A stretch of DNA of 64,000 nt, taken from positions 31,845 through 95,844 of the forward strand of contig NZ_LQOT01000008.1 of NCBI RefSeq assembly GCF_002101585.1, in the 5' to 3' direction. The notes beneath the pieces were generated by a model that searched no databases, was not told where the DNA came from, and saw only the letters and a list, made by a program, of their open reading frames with translations. Numbering within the stretch: position 1 is the first letter of the stretch; every line of letters begins with the position of its first letter. A program made the translations under genes and the position numbers. This DNA is from Mycolicibacter engbaekii. GTDB lineage: Bacteria; Actinomycetota; Actinomycetes; Mycobacteriales; Mycobacteriaceae. This document shows positions 38,101 to 48,504 of the stretch, piece after piece.

Positions 38101-41100
38101 GTGACCGAAACGTGCGCCGACTACCGGATCGCTCGGGCCGTCGCCGTCGTCGCCGGCGTGCTGGGCAGCCTTCTGGCAATCCTGACCCCGTTGTTACCGG
38201 TCAAACAGACCACCGCAGAACTCAATTGGCCGCAGAACGGCGTGCTGAGCAGCGTGCAGGCTCCGCTGATCAGCTACGTGGCGACCGACCTGGACATCAG
38301 CGTGCCGTGCCAGGCGGCGGCCGGGCTCACCCCGAGCAAGTCGGTGCTGCTGTCCACGGTGCCCAAGCAGGCGCCCAAGGCTGTCGACCGGGGCCTGCTA
38401 ATCCAGCGCGTCAACGACGACCTGGTTCTGGTGGTGCGCAACGTGCCGGTGGTGGTGGCGCCGCTGTCGGCGGTGCTCGGCCCGGACTGCCAGAAGCTCA
38501 CCTTCACCGCGCACGCCGACCGGGTCACCGCCGAGTTCGTCGGCCTCAAGTACGGCCCCAACGCCGAGCATCCCGGCTCGCCGCTGACCGGGACCCGCAG
38601 CGGCTATGACTTCCGGCCGCAGATCGTCGGCGTCTACACCGATCTGAGCGGGCCGGCGCCGGCCGGGCTGGAGTTCTCCGCCACCGTCGACACCCGCTAC
38701 TCGAGTGCACCGACCGCCCTCAAGCTGGCGGCGATGATCCTGGGCGTGGCGCTGACCATCGCCGCCCTGATCGCCCTGCATGTGCTCGACACCGCCGACG
38801 GCATGCGGCACCGGCGATTCCTGCCGGCCCGCTGGTGGTCGGCCTCGCCGCTGGATGTGCTGGTCACGGCGGTGCTGGTGTGGTGGCACTTCGTCGGCGC
38901 CAATACCAGCGACGACGGCTACATCCTGACCATGGCGCGGGTGTCGGAGAACGCCGGCTACATGGCCAACTTCTATCGTTGGTTCGGCACCCCTGAAGCG
39001 CCGTTCGGCTGGTACTACGACCTGCTGGCGCTGTGGGCACACGTCTCGACCAGCAGCATCTGGATGCGGCTGCCCACCCTGATCATGGCGCTGGCCTGTT
39101 GGTGGCTGATCAGCCGCGAAGTCATCCCCCGGCTGGGCCACGCCGTCAAGCACAGTCAGGCTGCGGCCTGGACCGCGGCCGGCATGTTCCTGGCGTTCTG
39201 GCTGCCGCTGAACAACGGCCTGCGCCCCGAGCCGATCATCGCGCTGGGCATCCTGGCGACCTGGTGCTCGGTGGAGCGTGCGGTGGCCACCAGCAGGCTG
39301 TTGCCGCTGGCGATCGCCTGCATCATCGGCGCGATGACGCTGTTCTCCGGTCCCACCGGGATCGCGTCGATCGGCGCGCTGCTGGTGGCGATCGGGCCGC
39401 TGCGCACGATCTTGCACCGCCGCTCCAAGCAGTTCGGGCTGGCGCCGCTGCTGGCGCCGATCGCCGCGGCGGTCAGCATCACCGCGATCGTGATCTTCCG
39501 CGACCAGACCCTGGCCGGGGAGATCGAGGCCAGCACGCTGAAGTCTGCGGTAGGCCCGAGCCTGGCCTGGTTCGAGGAGCACGTCCGCTACGAGCGGCTC
39601 TTCCTGGCCACCCCCGACGGTTCGGTGGCGCGCCGCTTCCCGGTGCTGGCCCTGGCGCTCGCCTTGGCGGTGTCGGTGGCCGTGGCGCTGCGCAAGGGCC
39701 GGATTCCCGGCACCGCGGCCGGCCCGAGCCGGCGCATCATCGGGATCACCATCATCTCGTTCATCGCGATGATGTTCACCCCCACCAAGTGGACGCACCA
39801 CTTCGGCGTGTTCGCCGGCCTCGCCGGGTCGCTGGGCGCGCTGGCCGCCGTCGCGGTGAGCGCCGCGGCGATGCGCTCCCGGCGCAACCGGACGCTGTTC
39901 ACCTCGGTGGTGCTGTTCATCACCGCCCTGTCGTTCGCCAGCGTCAACGGCTGGTGGTACGTCTCCAACTTCGGGGTGCCGTGGTCCAACGCCTTCCCCA
40001 AGTGGCATCTGGCCTTCGCCACCATCGGGGTGGGGCTGACGGTGGCCGCCGCACTGGTGGCCGCGTGGTTCCACTTCCGCAACGGCGCCGAGCGCACGCC
40101 GCGCTGGACGGCGCTGTCCGGCTATCCGCTGGCCATCGCGTCCTGGCTGCTGATCGTGTTCGAGGTGGTCTCGCTGACCGCCGCGATGATCGGGCAGTAC
40201 CCCGCCTGGACCGTGGGCCGCTCCAATCTGTCCGCCATCCCGGTCCTGGGATCCGGCCGGACCTGCGGGCTGGCCGACGACGTGCTGGTGGAGCAGGACC
40301 CCACCGCCGGAATGCTCAGCCCGATCGACAGCCCGGTCTCAGAGGCCCTGAGTGCGGGGTACGCCGCCGGGTTCATGCCCAACGGGATCCCCGACGACGT
40401 CTCGGCCGACCAGGTGATCGGCCCGCCCGGCCTGGGCCGGCTGGCCGACGACGACGCGCAGGTAGCCGGCGGCGAGGCCGGTACCGAAGGCGGCACCACC
40501 GCGGCCGAGGGGGTCAACGGCTCCCGGGCCCGGCTGCCCTACAAGCTCGACCCCGCCCGGGTGCCGGTGCTCGGCAGCTGGCGTCCCGGCCTTCAGGTGC
40601 CCGCGTTGCTGCGGTCTGCCTGGTACCGGTTGCCCGCCGACCGGGCCAACGCGGGACCGCTGCTGGTGGTGGCGGCCGCCGGACGCTTCGACCGCGGCGA
40701 GGTCACCGCGCAGTGGGCCACCGAGGCCGGCGCCGCCAACGACAAGCCGGGCGGCACCGTGCAGTTCGGGGACATCGGTGCGGTCCCGGCATGGCGCAAC
40801 CTGCGCGCGCCCATGTCGTCGATCCCCGCCGAGGCCACCCGTATCCGGCTGGTGGTCCGCGACGACGACCTGGCTCCGCAGCACTGGATCGCGGTGACGC
40901 CGCCGCGTGTCCCGCAGCTGAGCACTCTGCAGGAAGTGGTGGGTTCCTCGGACCCGGTGCTACTGGACTGGCTGGTCGGCCTGGCGTTCCCCTGCCAGCG
41001 CCCGTTCGGTCACCAGAACGGGGTGACCGAGGTGCCCAAGTGGCGGATTCTGCCGGACCGGTTCGGCGCCGAGGCGAACTCGCCGGTGATGGACAACAAC

Positions 41101-41298
41101 GGCGGCGGCCCGCTGGGTATCACCGAGCTGCTGGTGCGTGCGACCACCGTGCCCAGCTACCTCAACCACGACTGGTTCCGCGACTGGGGCGCTCTGCAAC
41201 AGTTGACGCCGTACTATCCGGCGGCCACACCGGCGCAACTGGAACTGGGTACCGCCGTGCGGTCGGGGTTGTGGAGCCCGGCTCCGCTGCGGCACTGA
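38101..41298 (+). CDS. embC: EmbC: arabinosyltransferase for lipoarabinomannan
   Basis: A 1065-aa GT53 enzyme (Mtb 1094 aa) with about 13-15 transmembrane helices and C-terminal carbohydrate-binding domains. The catalytic DD pair is at Asp271-Asp272 in NTSDDGYILTMAR, in the first large periplasmic loop after an N-terminal jelly-roll-like domain. It polymerises the arabinan of LAM from DPA. It is assigned as EmbC by gene order (first emb gene after aftA) and by loop sequences such as FYRWFGTPEAPFGWYYDLLALW. It starts at GTG 38101, 35 bp after aftA. Unusually, about 700 bp and a small gene separate it from embA. Confidence 0.95.
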   Translation: MTETCADYRIARAVAVVAGVLGSLLAILTPLLPVKQTTAELNWPQNGVLSSVQAPLISYVATDLDISVPCQAAAGLTPSKSVLLSTVPKQAPKAVDRGLLIQRVNDDLVLVVRNVPVVVAPLSAVLGPDCQKLTFTAHADRVTAEFVGLKYGPNAEHPGSPLTGTRSGYDFRPQIVGVYTDLSGPAPAGLEFSATVDTRYSSAPTALKLAAMILGVALTIAALIALHVLDTADGMRHRRFLPARWWSASPLDVLVTAVLVWWHFVGANTSDDGYILTMARVSENAGYMANFYRWFGTPEAPFGWYYDLLALWAHVSTSSIWMRLPTLIMALACWWLISREVIPRLGHAVKHSQAAAWTAAGMFLAFWLPLNNGLRPEPIIALGILATWCSVERAVATSRLLPLAIACIIGAMTLFSGPTGIASIGALLVAIGPLRTILHRRSKQFGLAPLLAPIAAAVSITAIVIFRDQTLAGEIEASTLKSAVGPSLAWFEEHVRYERLFLATPDGSVARRFPVLALALALAVSVAVALRKGRIPGTAAGPSRRIIGITIISFIAMMFTPTKWTHHFGVFAGLAGSLGALAAVAVSAAAMRSRRNRTLFTSVVLFITALSFASVNGWWYVSNFGVPWSNAFPKWHLAFATIGVGLTVAAALVAAWFHFRNGAERTPRWTALSGYPLAIASWLLIVFEVVSLTAAMIGQYPAWTVGRSNLSAIPVLGSGRTCGLADDVLVEQDPTAGMLSPIDSPVSEALSAGYAAGFMPNGIPDDVSADQVIGPPGLGRLADDDAQVAGGEAGTEGGTTAAEGVNGSRARLPYKLDPARVPVLGSWRPGLQVPALLRSAWYRLPADRANAGPLLVVAAAGRFDRGEVTAQWATEAGAANDKPGGTVQFGDIGAVPAWRNLRAPMSSIPAEATRIRLVVRDDDLAPQHWIAVTPPRVPQLSTLQEVVGSSDPVLLDWLVGLAFPCQRPFGHQNGVTEVPKWRILPDRFGAEANSPVMDNNGGGPLGITELLVRATTVPSYLNHDWFRDWGALQQLTPYYPAATPAQLELGTAVRSGLWSPAPLRH

Positions 41299-41336
41299 GT
41301 TCCGTCACGCTTTTCACACGGCTGTCGGGTGTCCCA

Positions 41337-41466
41337 GTGGCCGCATCCGTCACCGGGGTCGGTGGGTGTGAGGGTTGCCCACCTCTGAGCGACTAACGCC
41401 GGTGGCCGCATCTGTCACCGGGGTCGGTGGGTGTGGGAGTTGCCCACCTCTGAGCGACTAACGCCG
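41337..41466. repeat. Two tandem 65-bp direct repeats
   Basis: Copies at 41337-41401 and 41402-41466 differ at three positions. Each contains CACCG-GGGT-CGGTG (a short hairpin) and ends ACTAACGCCG. They fill the space between the embC stop and the small gene. Confidence 0.85.
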
Positions 41467-41499
41467 GTCGTGTCGGACCACGGTGTCAGGGTGCGGCAC

Positions 41500-41820
41500 A
41501 TGACGAACCTGAGGTCCTTGCGCGGCATCGAGCTGCGCTACGTACTGACGCACCATCTGCTGCACCACGGGACGTGCAGCATCGCCGAACTGGCCGCGGA
41601 GCTGGACTCGCGTGGCTTCTGTGTCCAGGGGCGGCCGTCCAAAGCGATCTCGGATGCCCTGCGGTGGGAACGGGAACACGGTCGGGTGTTTCGGCGGGGC
41701 CGGGGCCGCTACGGGCCCGCGCGGGTTCCGCGCAGCACCGAGTACCGCATTCACCAACGGGTGATGGCGCTGCGGGAGCAGGCAGCCGGTGACGACTCTG
41801 CGGACCAAGGCAGCCCGTGA
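41500..41820 (+). CDS. Small winged-helix-like protein between embC and embA
   Basis: 106 aa from the ATG at 41500. The frame is open from 41431, but that upstream part overlaps the 65-bp repeat and is unlikely to be coding. The N-terminal half ([32 protein letters not shown]) followed by [29 protein letters not shown] looks like a helix-turn-helix plus wing, so DNA binding is inferred. I recall similar short mycobacterial hypotheticals but no assigned function. It lies in the interval that in Mtb is a short (about 86 bp) embC-embA spacer. It could affect embAB expression, or simply be a passenger with the repeats. Confidence 0.6.
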   Translation: MTNLRSLRGIELRYVLTHHLLHHGTCSIAELAAELDSRGFCVQGRPSKAISDALRWEREHGRVFRRGRGRYGPARVPRSTEYRIHQRVMALREQAAGDDSADQGSP

Positions 41821-41853
41821 CGGTGCAGCTCCGGCGCCGCGGACCTCCCTCCG

Positions 41854-41875
41854 CAACCCGACATAACGTGGGTTG
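41854..41875. promoter_or_regulatory. Inverted repeat CAACCC-N10-GGGTTG upstream of embA
   Basis: Two 6-bp arms (41854-41859 and 41870-41875) lie about one helical turn and a half apart, centre to centre, downstream of the small helix-turn-helix-like gene and upstream of embA. The layout resembles an operator. Nothing proves that it is bound. Confidence 0.25.
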
Positions 41876-41990
41876 TCGCGCAGAGGCGGGCAACAATCAC
41901 ATATATCCCGGCCGCGCACGAGAGCGCCGGACGGCCCGGATTCCCCGCCAGCCGGGCGGACGGGGTGCCCCGCATGGCGGGCGGCGTCGC

Positions 41991-41998
41991 ATAGCATC
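41991..41998 (+). promoter_or_regulatory. ATAGCATC box just upstream of embA
   Basis: Same box as before embC, ending 7 bp before the GTG at 42006. It fits a -10 (TAGCAT) for a leaderless embAB transcript. No convincing -35 is visible. Confidence 0.4.
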
Positions 41999-42005
41999 AG
42001 GCCTC

Positions 42006-45000
42006 GTGTCCTCCACCCACGATCAGCCCCAGCGGCGCTATCGGATTGCACGGCTGATCGCAGTGCTCGCCGGCGTCAGCGGCGTGCTGCTGTGCGGCAT
42101 CACACCGCTGCTCCCGGTCAAACAGACCACCGCCACCATCGCCTGGCCGCAGGGCGTCGACGCCGACGGCTACGTCTCCGACGTCACCGCTCCCCTGGTC
42201 TCCGGAGCGCCGCGCAGCCTGGACATCACCATCCCGTGCTCGGCGATCGCCACCCTGGGCGCCAACGGCGGCCTGGTGCTGTCCACAGTGCCGGCCGGCG
42301 GGGTGGACGCCACCGCCCACGGCCTGTTCGTGCGGGCCAACAAGACGACCGTGACCGCGGCCTACCGCGACCACGTGGCCGCGGCCACCGCCCGCGACAA
42401 GCTCGGCGACTGCAGCGAACTGCACCTGTGGGCCGACGCCGGCGGGGTGGGCGCGGACTTCGTCGGTATCCCCGGCGCCTCCGGGCGCCTGCCCGGGGAG
42501 AACAAGCCGCAGATCGGCGGCATCTTCACCGAGCTCGAGGTGGGCCCGCAGCCCGGCTTGAGCGCGCGCGTCGACATCGACACCCGCTTCATCACCTCGC
42601 CCACCGTTCTGAAGGCCGGCGTGATGACGCTGGGACTGCTGGCGGTGCTGGCATCGATCATCGCGCTGGGTGTGCTGGACCGCCGCGTGGGGCATCGCAC
42701 GCCACGCAGCTGGCGACGCTGGTTCAAGGCCAGTCCCATCACCTGGCTGGCCGATGCGGGGGTGCTGGCGGCGTTGGCCCTCTGGCACGTCATCGGTGCC
42801 ATCTCCAGCGACGACGGCTACAACCTGACGATGGCGCGCAACGTCGCGCATGCCGGATACGTCGCCAACTACTACCGCTTCTTCGGCGCCAGCGAGGCCC
42901 CGTTCGACTGGTATCCGGCGCTGCTGGGCCAGCTGAGCACGGTGAGCACCGCCGGGGTGTGGATGCGGCTGCCCGCCACCGCCGCTGCGATGGCCTGCTG
43001 GCTGATCATCAGCCGGCTGATCCTGCCCCGGCTGGGCCGCCTGTCGGGTAACCGGGTGGCGGTGCTCACCGCCGCGATGATGTTCCTGGCGGCCTGGATG
43101 CCGTTCAACAACGGCCTGCGCCCCGAGCCGCTGATCGCCCTGGGCACCTTGGTGGTCTGGGTTCTGGTGGAGCGCACCATCGCCACCCGGCGGCTGGTTC
43201 CCGCGGCGTGGGCCATCGTGGTGGCGGTCTTCACCGTCACGCTGGCCCCGCACGGCTTGATCGCCCTGGCCCCGCTGCTGACCGGTTCCCGCGCGATCGA
43301 AGCGGTGATCCGCCGCCGGCGCGCCGACGACGGCCTGGTCGCGCCGCTGGCGGTGCTGGCCGCGGCGGCTTCGGTGATCGCCGTGGTGGTCTGCCGGTCG
43401 CAGACCCTGGCCGCGGTCGCGGAGTCGGCCCGGATCAAATACGTCGTCGGCCCGACCATCGCCTGGTACCAGGAGTTCCTGCGCTACTACTTCCTGACCG
43501 TCGAGGAGAACGTCGACGCCTCGATGACGCGCCGGTTCGCCGTGCTGGTGCTGCTGTTCTGCATGCTCGCCATGCTGGTGATCCTGCTGCGCCGCGGGCG
43601 AATCAGCGGCGTCGCCAGCGGTCCGGCCTGGCGGTTGATCGGCTCGACCGCGGTGGGCCTGCTGCTGCTGACCTTCACCCCGACCAAGTGGGCGGTGCAG
43701 TTCGGCGCGTTCGCCGGTCTGGCGGGGGCCCTGGCGGCGTTGACCGCGTTCACCTACGCCCGGGTCGGTCTGCACAGCCGACGCAACATGACCCTGTACG
43801 TGACGGCGCTGCTGTTCCTGGTGGCCATCGCGACATCGGGGGTCAACGGCTGGTTCTACGTCGGCGGCTACGGCGTGCCCTGGTTCGACATTCCGCCGGT
43901 GATCGCCAGCCGGCCGGTCACCTCGATGTTCCTGGCGGCGTCCATCGCCACCGGTCTGCTGGCCGGCTGGCAGCACTTCCGGTTGGACTACGCCGGCCAC
44001 ACCGAGGTCAGCGCCAACCGGCGCAACCGGATTCTGGCCTCCACCCCGCTGCTGGTGGTCGCCAGCCTGATGGTGCTGCTGATGGTCGGCTCGATGGCCA
44101 AGGCCGCTGCCGGGCGCTACCCGGCCTACACCACCGCCAAGGCCAACGCCGAGGCCGTGCTGGCCGGCGTCCGCGGCCAAACCAGCTGCGGCATGGCCGA
44201 CGACGTGCTGGCCGAACCGGACACCAATGCCGGGCTGCTGCAACCCGTGGCCGGCCAGGACTACGGCGAGCTCGGCCCGCTCGGCGGCACCGACCCCTAC
44301 GGGTTCGACCCCAACGCCGTCGACGAGGACCTCACCTCCCTGGCCGTGATCGCCAAGCCCGGCGTGCCCAACGCCGACGCCTCGCCCAACAAGCCCAGCG
44401 CCAACCAGAGCGATGCGGCGGGCACCGCCGGAGGCAAGCTCCCCGACGACGCCCCGGACGGGGTGAACGGGTCCCGGGTGGCGCTGCCGTTCGGCCTGGA
44501 CCCGGCGGTGACGCCGGTGCTGGGCTCCTACGGCGAGCAGGTCGCCGCGCACGCCACCTCGGTCTGGTACCGCCTGCCCGAGCCCGACCCGGCAACCAGC
44601 CGGGCGCCCATCGTCGTCGTCACCGCCGCCGGCGCCATCTGGTCGCACGGCGAGGACGGCAAGCTCGACTACGGCCAGCCGCTCAAGCTGGAGTGGGGCG
44701 CCAGTGGGCCCGACGGCACCTTCAAGGCGCTGGGGCAGGTGGAGCCCATCGACATCGGGCCGCAGAACTCCTGGCGCAACCTGCGTTTCCCGTTGGCCTG
44801 GGCGCCGCCGGGCACCGATGTGGTGCGCATCGTGGCCAACGACCCGAACCTGTCCACCGAGCAGTGGATCGCCTTCACGCCCCCGCGGGTGCCGGTGGTG
44901 CAGACCATCACCGAGTTGATGGGCTCGCAGACCCCGGTGCTGATGGACATCGCCGTCGCGGCGAACTTCCCGTGCCAGCGGCCGTTCACCGAACACCTGG

Positions 45001-45293
45001 GGATCGCCGAACTGCCCGAGTACCGGATCATGCCGGATCACAAGCAGACCGCGGCGTCGTCCAATCTGTGGCAGTCGGCCGAGGACGGCGGACCGTTCCT
45101 GATCACCCAGGCCATGCTGTGGACCACCACCGTCCCGACCTACCTGCGCAATGACTGGTATCGCGACTGGGGTGCCGTGGAGGCCTACCACCGCCTGATC
45201 CCCGCCAAGACCGCGCCCGACGCCGTCATCGAGCAGGGCACCGTCACCGTTACCGGCTGGAGCCGGCCCGGACCGATTCGAGCACTGCCATGA
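42006..45293 (+). CDS. embA: EmbA: arabinosyltransferase for arabinogalactan
   Basis: A 1095-aa GT53 enzyme (Mtb 1094 aa). The frame is open upstream to 41817, but the GTG at 42006 gives the family-like N-terminus ([20 protein letters not shown]) directly before the first transmembrane helix. The catalytic DD pair is Asp269-Asp270 in [13 protein letters not shown]. It matches Mtb EmbA in its diagnostic loops ([35 protein letters not shown]). With EmbB it forms the heterodimer that makes the terminal hexa-arabinoside branches of AG. Its stop overlaps embB (ATGA at 45290-45293), so the two are coupled. Confidence 0.95.
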   Translation: MSSTHDQPQRRYRIARLIAVLAGVSGVLLCGITPLLPVKQTTATIAWPQGVDADGYVSDVTAPLVSGAPRSLDITIPCSAIATLGANGGLVLSTVPAGGVDATAHGLFVRANKTTVTAAYRDHVAAATARDKLGDCSELHLWADAGGVGADFVGIPGASGRLPGENKPQIGGIFTELEVGPQPGLSARVDIDTRFITSPTVLKAGVMTLGLLAVLASIIALGVLDRRVGHRTPRSWRRWFKASPITWLADAGVLAALALWHVIGAISSDDGYNLTMARNVAHAGYVANYYRFFGASEAPFDWYPALLGQLSTVSTAGVWMRLPATAAAMACWLIISRLILPRLGRLSGNRVAVLTAAMMFLAAWMPFNNGLRPEPLIALGTLVVWVLVERTIATRRLVPAAWAIVVAVFTVTLAPHGLIALAPLLTGSRAIEAVIRRRRADDGLVAPLAVLAAAASVIAVVVCRSQTLAAVAESARIKYVVGPTIAWYQEFLRYYFLTVEENVDASMTRRFAVLVLLFCMLAMLVILLRRGRISGVASGPAWRLIGSTAVGLLLLTFTPTKWAVQFGAFAGLAGALAALTAFTYARVGLHSRRNMTLYVTALLFLVAIATSGVNGWFYVGGYGVPWFDIPPVIASRPVTSMFLAASIATGLLAGWQHFRLDYAGHTEVSANRRNRILASTPLLVVASLMVLLMVGSMAKAAAGRYPAYTTAKANAEAVLAGVRGQTSCGMADDVLAEPDTNAGLLQPVAGQDYGELGPLGGTDPYGFDPNAVDEDLTSLAVIAKPGVPNADASPNKPSANQSDAAGTAGGKLPDDAPDGVNGSRVALPFGLDPAVTPVLGSYGEQVAAHATSVWYRLPEPDPATSRAPIVVVTAAGAIWSHGEDGKLDYGQPLKLEWGASGPDGTFKALGQVEPIDIGPQNSWRNLRFPLAWAPPGTDVVRIVANDPNLSTEQWIAFTPPRVPVVQTITELMGSQTPVLMDIAVAANFPCQRPFTEHLGIAELPEYRIMPDHKQTAASSNLWQSAEDGGPFLITQAMLWTTTVPTYLRNDWYRDWGAVEAYHRLIPAKTAPDAVIEQGTVTVTGWSRPGPIRALP

Positions 45294-48200
45294 CCGCGCC
45301 CGCGACCGACCGTGACCTCACACTGACCCGCTGGGTGGCCGTCGTCGCCGGCCTCGTGGGCTTCCTGCTGTCGGTGGCCACACCGCTGCTGCCGGTGGTG
45401 CAGACCACCGCGACGCTGAACTGGCCGCAGCACGGCGAGCTGAGCAGCGTCACCGCGCCGCTGATCTCCCAGACGCCGCTGTCGCTGACGGTGAAGGCGC
45501 CGTGTGCGCTGGTGCGCCAGTTGCCCGCCGAGGGCGGCACGCTGGTATCGACCGCGCCGGCCAAGGGCAAGGACGCCGCGCTCAACGGGCTGTTCATCAC
45601 CGTCACCGAGAAGCGGGTGGACGTCACCGACCGCAACGTGGTGCTGGCGACCGCGCCCCGCGCCAAGGTGGAGGGCCCCGACTGCACCGATATCGAGGTC
45701 ACCTCGTCGCACGACGGGACGTTCGCCACCATCGGGGGCATCACGCAGCGGTACGGCTGGTCGGATCCGAACCTGCGCCCGCAGATCGTCGGGGTGTTCA
45801 CCGACCTGACCGGCCCGGCGCCGGACGGGCTGTCGCTGACCGCCGACATCGACACCCGGTTCTCCACCAAGCCCACCGCGCTCAAGCGGGCAGCGATCTT
45901 CGCGGCGATCCTCGCCACGGTGATCGCGGTGCTGGCGCTGTGGCGGCTGGACCGGCTCGACGGGCACCGGATGCACCGGCTGATCCCGAGCCGGTGGCGG
46001 TTCTTCTCACTGGCCGATGTGGCGGTCGTGTTCGGGTTCCTGCTGTGGTACGTGATCGGCGCGAACTCCTCCGACGACGGCTACATCCTGGGAATGGCCC
46101 GGGTGGCCGATCACGCCGGCTACATGAGCAACTACTTCCGCTGGTTCGGCAGCCCGGAAGACCCGTTCGGCTGGTACTACAACCTGCTGGCGCTGATGAC
46201 GCACGTGTCCGACGCCAGCATCTGGATCCGGCTGCCGGACCTGGTGGCCGGGCTGGTGTGCTGGCTGCTGCTCAGCCGCGAGGTGCTGCCCCGGTTCGGT
46301 CCGGCGGTGGCGGCCAGCAAGCCCGCCCTGTGGGCCGCCGGCATGGTGCTGCTGGCGGCATGGATGCCGTTCAACAACGGTCTGCGTCCCGAGGGGATCA
46401 TCGCCGTCGGCTCGCTGATCACCTATGTGCTGGTGGAGCGGGCGATCATCTCGAGCAGGCTGACGCCGGCGGCGCTGGCGATCATCTGCGCGGCGTTCAC
46501 CCTGGGGATTCAGCCCACCGGTCTGATCGCGGTGGCCGCGCTGCTGGCCGGCGGCCGGCCGCTGCTGCGAATCCTGGTGCGCCGGCACCGGCTGGTGGGC
46601 ACCTGGCCGCTGGTGGCGCCGCTGCTGGCCGCCGGTGCGGTGATCTTGACCGTGGTCTTCGCCGACCAGACGGTGCGGGCGGTCCTGGAGGCCACCCGCG
46701 TGCGCACCGCCATCGGTCCCAGCCAGGCCTGGTACACCGAGAACCTGCGCTACTACTACCTGATCCTGCCGACGGTCGACGGCTCGCTGTCGCGGCGGTT
46801 CGGGTTCTTGATCTGTGCGCTGTGCCTGTTCACCGCCATGTTCATCATGTTGCGACGCAAGCGGATCGCCGGGGTGGCCAGCGGCCCGGTGTGGCGGTTG
46901 ATGGGCGTGATCCTGGCGACCATGTTCTCGCTGATGTTCGCCCCCACCAAGTGGGTGCACCACTTCGGGCTGTTCGCCGCGGTGGCCGGGGCGATGGCGG
47001 CGCTGACCACCGTGCTGGTCTCCCGACAAGTGGTGCGCTGGTCGCGAAATCGCATGGCGTTCGCCGCGGCGGTGCTGTTCATCATGGCGTTGTGTTTCGC
47101 CACCACCAACGGCTGGTGGTATGTCTCCAGCTACGGCGTTCCGTTCAACGCCGACATGCCGCGAATCGGCGGAATCACAGTCAGCACCATCTTTTTCGCG
47201 ATGTTTGCGGTGGTCGCCGGTTGGGCGGCCTGGCTGCACTTCGCCCCGCGTGATCGCGGCGAGGGCCGGCTGGCCCGGGCGCTGACCACCGCCCCGGTAC
47301 CGGTGGCAGCCGGTTTCATGGTGTGCGTCTTCATCGCCTCGATGGTGGCCGGGATCATCCGCGAATACCCGACCTACTCCAACGGCTTGGCCAACGTGCG
47401 CGCGTTCGTGGGCGGCTGCGGGCTGGCCGACAACGTGCTGGTCGAGCCGGACCCCAACGACGGCGCACTGACGCCGCTGCCGGGACAGTACGGCGAGCTG
47501 GGACCGTTGGGTGGAGTGGACCCGGTCGGTTTCACCGCCAGCGGGGTGCCGGAGAAGGTGGTGGCCGAGGCGCTGCGCATGCCGATCACCCAGCCCGGCA
47601 CCGACTACGACTGGGATGCTCCCAAGAAGCTGAAGAAGCCGGGCATCAACGGCTCGACGGTGCCACTGCCCTACGGCCTGGACCCGGCACGGGTTCCGCT
47701 GGCCGGCAGTTACAGCACCGACGCGCAGCAGGTGTCCACGCTGACATCGGCCTGGTACACGCTTCCCCAGGCCGACGACGCCCACCCGCTGATCGCGGTG
47801 ACCGCCGCGGGCACCATCGCCGGCAACAGCGTGCTGAAGGGCTACACCACCGGTCAGGACGTGGAGCTGGAGTACGGGGTTCCCGGCCCCGACGGCACGC
47901 CGGTGGCGGCCGGCCGGCTGGTGCCCTACGACCTGTTCGGGGAGTGGCCCCGGATGTGGCGCAACCTGCGTTACCCGCGCACGCAGATTCCGTCGGACGC
48001 CACGGCGGTACGCATTGTGGCCGTGGACAAGTCGCTGAATCCGCGGGATTGGATCGCCTTCACCCCACCGCGACTGCCCGAGGTGAAGACCATTCAGGAG
48101 TACATCGGCTCCGACAAGCCGGTGCTGCTGGACTGGGCGGTGGGCCTGGCGTTCCCGTGCCAGCACCCGATGCTGCACGCCAACGGCGTCACCGAGGTGC

Positions 48201-48469
48201 CGGAGTACCGGATCACCCCGGACTACAACGCCAAGAAGCAGGACACCGACACCTGGCAGGACGGGGTCAACGGCGGGTTGCTCGGGATCTCCGACATGCT
48301 GCTGCGCGCCCATGTGATGGCCACCTACCTCAACCATGACTGGGGCCGGGACTGGGGTTCGTTGCGTCAGTTCGATGTCATCACGCCGGCCACCCCGGCG
48401 GAGCTGGACTTGGGCAGCGCCACGCGTTCGGGCTGGTGGTCACCCGGCGAGATCCGCATCAAGCCGTAG
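45290..48469 (+). CDS. embB: EmbB: arabinosyltransferase for arabinogalactan, ethambutol target
   Basis: A 1059-aa GT53 enzyme (Mtb 1098 aa). It is shorter at the N-terminus and lacks part of the cytoplasmic loop before the catalytic loop. The catalytic DD pair is Asp262-Asp263 in [13 protein letters not shown]. The residue equivalent to Mtb Met306, the commonest ethambutol-resistance site, is Met269 and carries the unmutated methionine. The surrounding loop ([18 protein letters not shown]) is identical in type to Mtb EmbB. The C-terminal domains end [11 protein letters not shown]. The start ATG at 45290 overlaps the embA stop. A convergent MFS gene follows. Confidence 0.95.
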   Translation: MTAPATDRDLTLTRWVAVVAGLVGFLLSVATPLLPVVQTTATLNWPQHGELSSVTAPLISQTPLSLTVKAPCALVRQLPAEGGTLVSTAPAKGKDAALNGLFITVTEKRVDVTDRNVVLATAPRAKVEGPDCTDIEVTSSHDGTFATIGGITQRYGWSDPNLRPQIVGVFTDLTGPAPDGLSLTADIDTRFSTKPTALKRAAIFAAILATVIAVLALWRLDRLDGHRMHRLIPSRWRFFSLADVAVVFGFLLWYVIGANSSDDGYILGMARVADHAGYMSNYFRWFGSPEDPFGWYYNLLALMTHVSDASIWIRLPDLVAGLVCWLLLSREVLPRFGPAVAASKPALWAAGMVLLAAWMPFNNGLRPEGIIAVGSLITYVLVERAIISSRLTPAALAIICAAFTLGIQPTGLIAVAALLAGGRPLLRILVRRHRLVGTWPLVAPLLAAGAVILTVVFADQTVRAVLEATRVRTAIGPSQAWYTENLRYYYLILPTVDGSLSRRFGFLICALCLFTAMFIMLRRKRIAGVASGPVWRLMGVILATMFSLMFAPTKWVHHFGLFAAVAGAMAALTTVLVSRQVVRWSRNRMAFAAAVLFIMALCFATTNGWWYVSSYGVPFNADMPRIGGITVSTIFFAMFAVVAGWAAWLHFAPRDRGEGRLARALTTAPVPVAAGFMVCVFIASMVAGIIREYPTYSNGLANVRAFVGGCGLADNVLVEPDPNDGALTPLPGQYGELGPLGGVDPVGFTASGVPEKVVAEALRMPITQPGTDYDWDAPKKLKKPGINGSTVPLPYGLDPARVPLAGSYSTDAQQVSTLTSAWYTLPQADDAHPLIAVTAAGTIAGNSVLKGYTTGQDVELEYGVPGPDGTPVAAGRLVPYDLFGEWPRMWRNLRYPRTQIPSDATAVRIVAVDKSLNPRDWIAFTPPRLPEVKTIQEYIGSDKPVLLDWAVGLAFPCQHPMLHANGVTEVPEYRITPDYNAKKQDTDTWQDGVNGGLLGISDMLLRAHVMATYLNHDWGRDWGSLRQFDVITPATPAELDLGSATRSGWWSPGEIRIKP

Positions 48470-48496
48470 CCCGTTCGCCGGCGAAGGCCGACGGGC
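48469..48496. terminator. Weak hairpin between convergent embB and MFS genes
   Basis: GCCCGT (48469-48474) can pair with ACGGGC (48491-48496), and the 12-bp palindrome TTCGCCGGCGAA (48474-48485) offers an alternative stem. Either could end both convergent transcripts. Confidence 0.35.
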
Positions 48497-48504
48497 GCGG
48501 CGGA

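Noticed and set aside
41817..42005. Upstream extension of the EmbA frame
   Set aside because: It overlaps the end of the small gene and encodes Arg/Gly-rich sequence unlike EmbA. The GTG at 42006 directly precedes the conserved N-terminus.
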